A stretch of 64,000 bases of DNA from Phorcus lineatus (lineage: Eukaryota > Mollusca > Gastropoda > Trochida > Trochidae): positions 4,826,764 to 4,890,763 of the forward strand of contig OV121094.1 of assembly GCA_921293015.1 (NCBI GenBank). The letters run 5' to 3'. Below, piece by piece: positions 42,177-54,100 of this stretch. Under the pieces are notes generated by a model, which searched no databases, had not been told where the DNA came from, and worked only from the letters and a program-made list of their open reading frames with translations. Position 1 is the stretch's first letter, and every line of letters starts with the position of its first letter. The position numbers and the translations under genes are program-made.

Positions 42177-45100
42177 GTGAGTTTTTCTTCCTAATTCTTG
42201 TTCAAGACAATCAAATAAAACCCAACTAACCCAAATGTATTTGAACATTTAAGTAATATTTGTTCTTCTTTCTGTAGAGATGAATTAGAAGACTTTAAAA
42301 AAGGCATGATGAAGTTTGTATACTATAAATCAGTAAAGGTGATTATAGTAAATTATAAATAATAAATTGAATGAAAAATCAACAAAGAACTTTACTTTTA
42401 AAGATGGTGTTAAAGACCAAGAGACATAATGACCTTATAACATTTTATGTAAAGAGATAATAACAAGTCTAAGATGAATATAAAATTGTGACATTATATT
42501 CTTAATATGATCATTTCTAACAAAAATTATGTTTACAGGATGTGACAAAACTTGCGCTAGAAATCCGTGAAAACACCAAAATGGATTTCTCCGGTGTGCA
42601 GTCAACAACTGATGCTGTGATGTACGCGTTGTCTAAGACCGGAAACAAGTTGGAGTTGGACCTCGTGACCGGCCTCAACCTGACTGGGTGTAACCTTCTC
42701 ACCGACTACGGGGTCTCTGTAGCAGCACGGATGTTCCCTAATCTCAAATCGGTAACTGAAGCAGATTACCAATATGGGTTTATTTTTTAATCACTGTTAG
42801 TGCTTAGATAGACATAAAACAATGTTGATGAATGGTACTTTCAACTTTGTCACGGTCATAGAACCTCTCCTGACAAAGTACAGCAATATTAGCAGTTCCT
42901 GGATGAAAGGACCTTTGAGTTCAAGATATCATTGTTCATGGTCAATGCAAAACATATTAGCTAAAAATAATTTGCTTTAGATAGCCATGAGTGTCCAGCC
43001 ATAAGCGATAAGAGGCAAAGCTGTGAATAGCATCAGTGGTTTTGAAGAGAATGAATACCCTTATAGAGCAAGATACAAAATAACCTTTCCTGGATGTCAA
43101 CTGTAAACTGGTATTTTTCAGATTGACATCAGTGGATGTCCGCTTGTCACAGAGTCCGCCCTCTCAGCAATCCGCAAGAACTGTCCCTTGTTGGAGACCC
43201 TGAAACTGACAGGATCTGGAGTGAGGGTGGTGCCCCCAAAACTGATCCCCCTGGTCAAGGGGTCAGTTGAGGGATGTCCCTTGGTTTCCCCCGTCGGTTC
43301 ACTGCTCAAGGCCAAAGTTGATGGACTCCACACTAAAGGTCAGGCGTAAAAATTTACTTAGCCCCCAGAGTGCAAAAGGAACCCATGGTAATAACAAAAA
43401 GTTACAAATACTTTAGTCAAAGGGAGCTCTGTACAAATGGGCCCAGGGGTCTCTTACACAAAACAGTTGTAGAGTTACAATCAGTTGTAGCCCATTCTTT
43501 TAACATTGGTTAAAATTGTAAGTGTTTACTGGAATGGACCCAAGGTCTCTTTATCATAAACAACTTTTAGTTATGTTATTGAGTCTCAATTGCTTTAGTT
43601 TAAGGGAACTTTCTGCCAATTGCCACTGATGTTGTTTTTATTCATTCCAAGAAAACTCTGATGTGGTCTTTTTTTAAATAATGAATATATAAGGTTTCTT
43701 TTACAAAAAAGTTGTTGAAAATGACCAGATGTTACTCCATAATTTGAAAAATATTTGACACCAATTTTGTTACACTGTCTCTTCATATCACTTCGGGGTT
43801 TGGACATATTTTTTTTGTATTTTGTTTCCATTTGCATAGCAACAATGTAGAATTTGTTTTTTTTTGGTAGTGTTTGTTTATGAAGCATATCCCTGAAACT
43901 ATAAGACATATTGATCTCCTCTCATTTCACTAACTGATTTCACTCTGTTAGAATAAGGATAATTTTAAATTTTCATTTAAATGCTTGTTGCTATATCCTA
44001 ACTATCTCCTATTCATTTCATAGATAAATTATGACGGCAATTCATTTTCATTGATAATTTATTTGTTATTCTACACTTGTAAAGATCCTTCTTAGTAACT
44101 GTTTTCAAACTTAGATTCCTCACAAGGGCAAAAGGATCTATTACAGATTAATTGCTGACAACTGCTCAATTGAATTATTTCAACAGATATTCCAATGAAG
44201 CGTGTGGACAGTATGAAGGTTGTGATAGTCCGGTCAGGAGGTGCAAAAACAAATCTCTTGCGCAGTCTTCGGAAAGAGGCTCAGAATGGAGAAACGGTAT
44301 CATGTGACAGCTCATATAAGATTGGGTCAACCCTCTACCCGGTGGTGGAAACTGATTCAGTGAGTTGATGGTTTGAGCTTGATCAAACTTATCTTTATAT
44401 TTATCCTGAAGGTTTTCCTTAGCATTCCCACAGACTTATCAGGGATATGTAGGAACTTTTTTGGTTTGAACATCAAAATAGATCAAATTATCACAGAAAC
44501 CTATGTTACTTGTCTATTGAATTGTGAGATGCTATTTTTGGCAATCGGACAAACCCACTTTTGCATATCTAAGAAAAGAGTTTTATGTTTCTTGAGCACT
44601 GTTGCTGGAGATAGAACAGCAGAAATGGATGACATTTAATTTACACCATTGATTTTTTATTTTGACATATTTATTGAAAAAAAAGATTGGGTACAAGTTA
44701 TCAAACTTAGTTAAACCATCTCCTATGTACATTGCTTGCATATGATGTTGAAATTTGTATGTATTGATGTACATATATACAGGAATACATAGAGAGATGA
44801 GATACATATATACAAAAGTACAGGGAAGAGTGTAGTTAAATTAAAATAACAATGAGAACTACTCAAAGTGTTATCTAATTATCAAATCTTTCAATTAATT
44901 TAATCTTACTATAATTGTTAAACATTTTATTTACATCATTGAGTACATTTGATAAATAGGCATATTTCTTTATACATATTTTCATGTCCATTTTCTTCTA
45001 CAGATTACACTAGTTGTCTAATGTTTTCTTTTGTTATCTTTTTTTATCTATTGTTATCCAATGTTGTCTAAAAGTGATCTAATATTCTGAATGTTATCTA

Positions 45101-48100
45101 TCGTTGTCTAATGTTATCTTTTGTTGTCAATAGTCATCTAAAGTTATCTTAAGTGATCTGATATTTTGTATTGTTATCTACTGTTGTTTAATGTTATCTT
45201 GAGTTGTCTAATTTTACATAAAGTCATCTAATGTTTTTTAAAGGGATTTATTGTTATAAATTGTTGTCTCATGTTGTCAATGATATTTAAAGTTATCATC
45301 ATATTTTTTTTCCAGACCTATATTGACATGTTTGCAACAAAGAGAACAATCTACGTTATCACAACCGAAGTAAACAGCGAGAAGAAATTACCGGAAGAAG
45401 CAGACAGAATTCTTTCGATTATCAGCCAAATTTTCGCTAAAGTTGGGGTGTGTTTATTTTTTGAGAAACTAGTCTTTACTAAGAAAATATAGAATCCATT
45501 TCCCTAGCTCGAATGATTAAAAGGTGATAACACAAAAACAGATGCCAGTGGTTTTAGCTTCATAAATGATTATTTCCTCCATGACTATGCATGTTTTGGT
45601 GTAGTTGGTGTATATGTTTTGACCCTCTCAAGATTACAATTACGTTTATTTGGGGGAAATTAAGAAATACATTTAACCAAAATCATGCTACTGCCCCTTT
45701 AAAAATCTTAAACACCTTGAGACATTAAGTAACGATGTCCTTTCCCTATCTGCTTCCAGGACAAGGCTCGTTTTGTGCTGGTGGCCATTGACACAGAGAA
45801 AGAGAAGAGTGTTAGCGTCTTCACCCTGTGTTCAAAGTTGAAGGAAAACTTGACAAAACTCAACAACACGCTCCTTGAGAGTTTCAGAATGCTAAAAATG
45901 AGGTATGTCAGCATTTTTATACCTCTTGGTCTGTTATTTCATTTTTGTATATCATGAACATTATAGTATACATCGTTGTTATCACACAGATATATACAGT
46001 GAAAGAATCACAGTTATATAAGGATTTTGTACATTTGACAGAAATAAAGAAATTGATATAAGTCATCCGGCTACATCAGCGTATTGGTATCCTTGTAGCA
46101 AATGTCTTGTGACGCTCTCTATAATGCTCTCTATAACGCTCTCTATAACGCTCTCTATGACGCTCTCTATGACGCTCTCTATAATGCTCTCTATAATGCT
46201 CTCTATAACGCTCTCTATAATGCTCTCTATAACGCTTTCTATAACCCTCTCTATAACGCTCTCTATAACGCTCTCTATAACGCTCTCTGTAACACTCTCT
46301 GTAACACTCTCTATAACCCTCTCTATAACGCTCTCTATACCTGGCCACTGTGGTGAATCACATCTATCAATAGCAACAGTGCCATGATGAAAGGGGATCA
46401 AGATATTTTGCTTCCAGCGTCATGTATTGAGACATCTCATTGGTTACCTCCCCTTGTCTTCTTACAGGCAAATTTAAGTCAGATTTTGTTACTTATTTTC
46501 CCATAAACAAATCCAGGAAGTTCTATAAGAGGGAGGGAAGGGGTAAGGGTGGATGTTGTCTGGGAGGAGGGGTTTTGGGGCAAGTTGGGTGTTGGGGTTT
46601 TAGGGTTCACTTGATGGAAAAAGGGATTGGGGTCTGGGTTAATAATCCTTCAACAGTAAACTGTACACTAGAGAATTTGAAGTGGGGGATGTTTGAATCG
46701 CCACACCTTCCCCTGGATTCTACACTAATACATAACATGCTCCCCAGTGTGGAGAGCAAAGAGGACCTGGAGGTGATGCGGCACCATGGGTTCAGCGCCC
46801 ACCTGAAGCACTGTCTGGAGCAGTTCGATCCTCAAACATGTCAGCTCAAGGTCACCTCAAACGGAATGGCAGTGAGTTTCCTGTTTTACTTCATTGAAGC
46901 ATTGGGTAACTTTTCAAAATTATGTTGGAATAATTGACACGCACAGGCAACTGTACATTTTCACGACTTTATACTTATTTAGACATGGTACTAAAAAAAG
47001 TGATGTTCCCTTTCAAGATCATTCAGTACTTCTTGATAAAATGACATGATTTAACATAATGGATTGATAACACTAAAGAAGAACCTAACTGAAACGGCAA
47101 ACCAAGCCCACATAAAATACAATGTTTTTTGGCATGAAGGGAGATAACTCTGATATGTTTCAGGACAGCGACAAGAATGTGTTCAACAACTACCTAATGA
47201 AGCAGGCGGAGGCGATTGATGGATTGTGTGAAGAGTACCAGAACTTGGTTGACTCTCCTGACATGAAGGAACTTTTGTCCACCAAGATGGCCGACAAGTT
47301 CAAGACAGGTCTATGTGACTTGGAAGGCGCACAGAAACAACTCAAGGGTCTCGCCTTGTTCAAGAGTAACCCTGATCTTGTCGAGCCAAGCATTGGGATT
47401 CTTTCTCTCCTGGTAAGTGAGGCTTCATTAGAAAGTTTCAAGCATCAACCTTAGCTTCAATTGCTTGATTCATAACCCTTATTCAGGGTTTGCAATTATC
47501 AGAAGATTTCATGTTATTCTTAGTAGTGAGCATATGTATTGTCACAATCTACAATCTGCACAAGTTTAGCTTAAAAGTACCAAAGGGGGCCCTCATTCTA
47601 ACATTAGTCCTGCTTCATGACTGTGTATATAAAGGAACTTTTTATACAGTCTAGGTCCACATTCAGCAAGTCTAGACTGACTGAATACACTGAAATTAGG
47701 AGCCCAAAGAAAACAAATGTCATGGATGAAGGAACAGTAAATTATCAAAGTTTTCATAGACTAAATTTTAATCTATTCTAGCATTATTACCCTTTAATTG
47801 TACTATGAGTATAAACTTATAGATCTTTTTCAATAGACAATTGCTTTGATTTGAAAATATTTCTGCATTTCAAGATGATGAGAAGTCATTTAGGAAAAAG
47901 TTTGTTACTAATTACAAAAATGTATTGTGAAAGTTACTTTTTGCCTTTCCACCATTGCCAAATTATGTGGCAGGTTAATGTTATTGCTGCATTTATGTAT
48001 GAAAGTTTTGTTCTTCTGTTCCTTAGGTTTAGGAGGAAGAGAATTTTGACAGTAATGAGACCACCGGCCCATTATTATAGTTCATAGCGGGTAATAGTAG

Positions 48101-51100
48101 TAGTGTATGATGAGATTTGTTCATAATTAATTTGTCTCCGACCCCAGGGTAAAGTGTGCCAGGTGGATGTAGACAACACGATGTATGTGTCATCGGTGGA
48201 GACAATGTGTGAATTGATCAATGCTGTCACATCGTCGCCACCAGAGGGCAGTGCCAGCAGGAGTGGATCTTTTGCATGTGTCTCAGATAAAACACAGATT
48301 TGGTCAGTCAGGGACTTCAAGAAGATGTTGACGGACAAACTGAAAGTGAATGATGATCAGGTAGCCATTATTTTATTTTCTAACATTTTGAAGATATCCT
48401 GTATTTGAATGTCATTATGAATGTTCTTATAAAGGGCAAAGTTAAGTACAGTTAATATATGGGGCATGCGAAGGATATGAATACATGTCATGAACGGAAC
48501 TTGGCAAGGCATGGTATTGTCTACCGTTTCACAAATCATTGCATGAGAAACGGCCTCCATCTCTGCATGGAAGAATCAATTTCATGAGCCACTGCAGCTA
48601 AGGTTCCAGTGGCAGATCCTAGAAATTTAAGAAAGGGGCTTCACCTTTGAGGTGTACCAATTCTTATTCAAATAAAAATAATATATAGTATAGTATAATT
48701 ACCAGTTTCATGATGTATAAGATCGACATCACATATTGGCTGTGGAGCCTTGTGAAATTGGTGAGTGTATTCTAACAAATTCCCAGCACCTCTTCCATTT
48801 CCCTCAATCTATTCTATCTCATGTTGCAGGGTACCCGGTTGATGACTGGCTTGAAGAATCTGAACCTTGTCTACTCCTCCAAATGGGTCGTCAACATCGC
48901 TCATCTGGAGAAGGAACCGCCCATTTCATTGGTGAGACAAGGGAAATAATGATTATAAGAGTTCAAAGGCAAACATCTATCCAGTTCTGCTTTTATTGAC
49001 ACTATTTGAATATTTTGTATGTCCTGAATTAAATCTGGTCCGGTGACATAGACTTAAATTAAACACTGATTCAGGGGACAGTTAATTCTTGAAAGTTAAC
49101 TCAAACAGAGGTAAGTGAGGAAAGGGGTATTTACTCCGCCAATTGTAATAATTCAGACGAGGGAACAACTAAATAAACATTATAATAAATCTTGTGAAGA
49201 GAGATAATCCGGGAAAAGGGGTAATGTCATATCAACCATGTCTGACCGCATATACTGAAAATATGAATATTCTTCTTTGTGTTCTGCAGACAAAATATTA
49301 CCAGAACTCAAGTGAAAAACACTGTCTAAAGGTGACAGGGGAGGTAACTCTGCATCAACTTCTGCCAAACAGCATATTCAGTCAGTTCCTGATGACGGTA
49401 CTGAAACTCAACCCTCCCATCATGCTCTGGGCCAGCGGAGTGGTGGTGCATGATGGGATAGCTGAAGTCCTCATTCAGAGAGGTAGGCATCACTTCAACT
49501 AGATGTTGTGGTGATTGTTTTTTACTTGAATAATTTTTATATATTTGAAAATTGTATTTTGATAAAAGTGGCAAAAGGTGTAGATCAAAATATTTAAAAT
49601 ATGATTTTTTTGGTCAATAAATCATGAATCATACCTGCAGTGAAATGACACAAGTTTTGTATGTTTTATATGAATTACACAACAATGACATAATAATGAT
49701 TTGTTATGATAATTCTATTGATTTGTATGTATGTGAATGTTGTAGTTGGGAAGAAGGTGGAGCTGCGAGTGGACTGTATACAGAGTCCCCAGGATGGGAG
49801 TTCACTGGACATGGTGTGGTACACCTACATGCAGTACTCCGGTTTACTCACTCACATGCTGGACCAGGCCTGTCTCGTGTACAAGGTCAGTGGATGATTG
49901 GTCACAAAGGAATCACACAGTCACTATCGAGCGATCGAGAGTGACAGTATATCTTTCTCGAATTTCTAGTTTATCCAGTGCTTTTCGAGCCTTGGCGAGT
50001 GAATAAGTTTTTTTAATATAACTAGGAATAGATAATCTGTCATTTCCCAGTTACAAGTTTTTTACCTGTAATTTGATTTGAAGTCAGCAAAAGAAATTTG
50101 TAAAACAAATTTAGCATGAAGGATTTGTCAAGGCGTGTGTCTCGTTATCAAGACGGGAATGACAAGGCGTATCTCAAATGAACCTATCTTTGTTTAAGAG
50201 GAGACTAAAATGTACAAAGTATAACTCCCTAGCTAGGGACTTTCAGGAAAATGATTGCCCCTTTGTCCATTGTCCCGTTTGTGTACTAGATTCATTGGGT
50301 AGTTGGGACAGTTCTAAGGGTTCTACCACCCCTTTGAAATGGTTTGCTTAAAAGTCAAAATGAACTCCAACTGTTAAAAAACATTACCAAAGAACATAAC
50401 AGCTTACCTTTGCCCTGTAGTGACTTCGCTATTTTACAGAAGACTTTATAAATTTGATTCGTATAAGTTTGTTTCTCAATGTTGCCAAATGAGAGAAAAA
50501 TGATTTATTTTGTCTTCTATTTTTTCAGACCTCTACTAATGCTTCAAAACCAAATCCATGTGAGTATGCATATAGATTTTCTTCTTAAACTAAATCAGTG
50601 AGGATTATTATGGTTAACACTCAGGGCTCTGCAGATTTTTAACAACTGCAACAAACCAGTAAGGTTGAAAACAACCTGTCCCGGGCAGTCGGGCAGGCTG
50701 GTATTTCCAACACTGTACAAATACGCTAATGTAGCAGAAATCTGGTTAGAGGTTTCACAGAAGTACAGTAACCTGTCATGATGGGCCATTATAAAGGAAG
50801 ACAGTGTTAATTTATTAGGAGACTGTCTTCCTCGCCGTCATTCCATTATATTTGTCAAACAAGTCCTTTATCCGGGATGTTGGTTGGTGAGGTTTCATAA
50901 CTTTACAATATACTTTTCTGTAATTGCATTCTAAAGGGAGACAGAGATGATTTTGTTGAGAAACACCTGTCCTTTTCCTTTTTAGCTCATCAGGTCTGAA
51001 AGACCCGATGGGCTTATGGCATGGCAAGGCGTCCGGCGTCCGTCCGTCCGTCCGTCCGTCCATCTGTCCATCCGTCCATCCGTCCGTCCGTCCATCCGTA

Positions 51101-54100
51101 AACTTTTCACTTTTTCGACTTCTTCTTCAGAACCAATGACTCTAGAGAGCTGAAATTTTATGTGCATACTCCTTGGCAAATGGGGATTCTAAATTGTAGA
51201 TTTCGTGACCCCATGACCCCAAATGGGGTCACAAGGGTAAAAAACTTAAAAATCTATTTTAATCTTCTTCTCCAGTTCCAAAAGGTCCAGAGAGCTGAAA
51301 AGTTGTGTGTAGACTCCTTGGGCACTGGAGATTCTAAATTGTAGATTTTGTGACCCCATGACCCCAAATGAGGTCAAAGGGGTCAAAACATGAAAAACCT
51401 ATTTTCATCTTCTTCTCCAGTTCCAAAAGGTCCAGAGAGCTGAAAAGTTGTGTGTAGACTCCTTGGGCACTGGAGATTCTAAATTTTAGGTTTGGTGACC
51501 CCATGACCCCAAATGGGGTCACAGGGGTCAAAACCTGAAAAACCTAATTTCATCTTCTTCTCCAGTTCCAAAAGGTCTAGAGAGCTGAAAAGGTGTGTGT
51601 AGACTCCTTGGCCAACGGAGATTCTAAATTTTAGGTTTGGTGACCCCATGACCCCAAATGGGGTCACAGGGGTCAAACTCTAAAAAACCTAATTTAATCT
51701 TTTTCCATAGTTCCAAAAGGACTAGAGAGCTGAAAAATTGTGTGAAGACTCCTTGGACACTGGGAATTCTAAATTGTAGGTTTGGTGACCCCATGACCCC
51801 AAATGGGGTCACAGGGGTCAAAACCGGAAAAACCTAATTTCATCTTCTTCTCCAGTTCCAAAAGGTCTAGAGAGCTGAAAAGTTGTGTGTAGACTCCTTG
51901 GCCAACGGGAATTCTAAATTGTAGGTTTGGTGACCCCATGACCCCACATGGGGTCACAGGGGTCAAAACCTAAAAAACCTAATTTAATCTTTTTCCCTAG
52001 TTCTAAAAGGTCCAGAGAGCTGAATAGTTGTGTGTAGACTCCTTGGGCACTGGAGATTCTAAATTGTAGGTTTGGTGACCCCATGACCCCAAATGGGGTC
52101 ACAGGGGTCAAAACCTAAAAAACCTAATTTAATCTTTTTCCCTAGTTCCAAAAGGTCCAGAGAGCTGAATAGTTGTGTGTAGACTCCTTGGGCACTGGAG
52201 ATTCTAAATTGTAGGTTTGGTGACCCCATGACCCCAAATGGGGTCACAGGGGTCAAAACCTAAAAAACCTAATTTAATCTTTTTCCCTAGTTCCAAAAGG
52301 TCCAGAGAGCTTAATAGTTGTGTGTAGACTCCTTGGACAATGGGGATTCTGAATTGAAGGTTTGGTGACCCCTTGACCCCAAATGGGCAATGGGCCTTTT
52401 TTATTTGATTGTGAATAACTTGGACGTTGGGACAGGCTATCTTTCCTACACTGCCCATGACCCCATGGTCTAAACCACAACACCTATTTCTATCAAAAGT
52501 CTGATGAGCTACAGAGCCCATGGCTCTATTTTTAAGATTTAAAATTTATTTTCAATTTATCAAACAAGTCCTCAGTCAGGAATGTTGGTTGGTGAGGTTT
52601 CATAATGTTACAATTTACTTTTCTGTAGTTGTATTTATTCTAAAGGGAGACAAAGATGATTTTGTTGAGAAACATCTGTTTTTGTCCTTTTTAAAATTCA
52701 AAATTTATTTTCAATTTATCAAACAAGTCCTCAGTCAGGGATGTTGGTTTGTGAGGTTTCATAATGTTACAACTTACTTTTCTGTAGTTGTATTCTAAAG
52801 GGAGACAAAGATGATTTTGTTGAGATATACCTGCCCTTGTCCATTTTAAAATTTATTTTCAATTTGTCAGACAAATCCTCGGTGGTGCTCCAGGGCCACA
52901 GTTTCTCTCGTGACGAGGACGCTGGGACGGAGAAGTGTACACACTGTGGCCAGGACAAGTCTCTAACTCAGGTTGTCAAGGTAACTTGAATTGATTATAT
53001 GTATAATCGTAAAGACGGTCCTTTGCATAGCTCAGTTGACTGCTATCAGTGAAGTACAGCAACATCTGGACTAGCTCGCCGGATGGGTGGGTTAAATTCT
53101 TTATTGCTAGATAAATCGAGTGTTTGAAGGGTGATTCCCTGCCCAAAACTGAGACTAAAGGTGAAAAACTTTTGGTGTCACTTAGGCAAGAGACCTAATT
53201 CTGTTCATCCAGCAGGAAATGGGTACCTGGTTAAGCAGTTAGTTCTAGCAACAAATATGTCAGCTTGGGCTAGACCAGGGTAATAATGTTGAATGCAACT
53301 TGAACATGCACTGGTGGATAGAAATGAGCGCCTTATAAATATCCTCATCAACATTATTATATATTTGTTCTTATTTAATTGATTTTCTATAGTAACACGT
53401 TTTATGAAAAATAGATAATTATTTATTCAATACACACATTATGAATACAAAGTTAGCTAAACAATTAAGAAAATAAAGGGTCTATTTTATGTAAAGAAAG
53501 ATTGAATTAAGGCTATTAAGTGAATAAAAAACAGTTTTAAGGGGCTGGTTTAGGGGGTGGTTTGCCTATCTGGAATCGGGATTAATGAATCAACAATGTG
53601 AACAATGATTTGTTTGCTCTTAGATATATATAGAAACAGGAAATATAGTCTATGTTTTATTGGAAGAGAGTACATGTTTCAAAATGAGAATTCACGACAC
53701 ACAAGTTGGCCAAAAATTATGAGAAATATCTACTATACTATGTTTGCTTCAGATATATGACGTCTGTGTTTAAACTTTGACTGATTATTAAAATAAAACT
53801 ATTTAGTCTACAAAAGTTAAACATATGCAAAAGACAATGTTGAACCTATTTTAAATGAACAAATATAAAATGAAAAATAAAATCTAAACTTTTCTTCTCT
53901 AAGACTGCCCAAGAGAACAACGGACTGAGGATTCTCACGGAGAAGAATGTGAAGCTGACACAGGGCAAGATCAACGGGACGGCCATCTCTCTTCAAGCCG
54001 CTGGGTCGGCTGAACTCAATGCGACCCTTGACCTTCAAGATAACCCCTGTGTGACCTTCACCTTGATGGAGGCAATCACAGAAAGCCTGACTGTAAACTT

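Larger units (their letters stand above)
50845..52870. repeat. Intron-end duplication array of about 150-bp units, interrupted by an element
   Basis: Units at about 50845-50983, 52534-52692 and 52693-52850 share AAACAAGTCCT, GATGTTGGTTGGTGAGGTTT, ACTTTTCTGTA and AGATGATTTTGTTGAGA. The last partial unit runs into exon 17 (TTTGTCAG then ACAAATCCTC), so the array is a repeated copy of the intron's own 3' end and the first dozen exon bases. The element at 50984-52528 is inserted into unit 1. Confidence 0.75.

Noticed and set aside
46063-46401. Open frames of 84-112 codons on both strands with repeating ALYN, VIES or RERY units
   Set aside because: They come from a 12-bp array without stop codons; all frames stay open for that reason alone, and the array lies inside an intron.
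46440-46937. 165-codon open frame as a large exon
   Set aside because: Only 46748-46871 fits splice sites and phase; the rest is intron that happens to be open.
51334-52521. Eight overlapping 65-codon minus-strand frames ending in WGHGVTKP
   Set aside because: They repeat every 145 bp with the tandem array, so they are by-products of the repeat.
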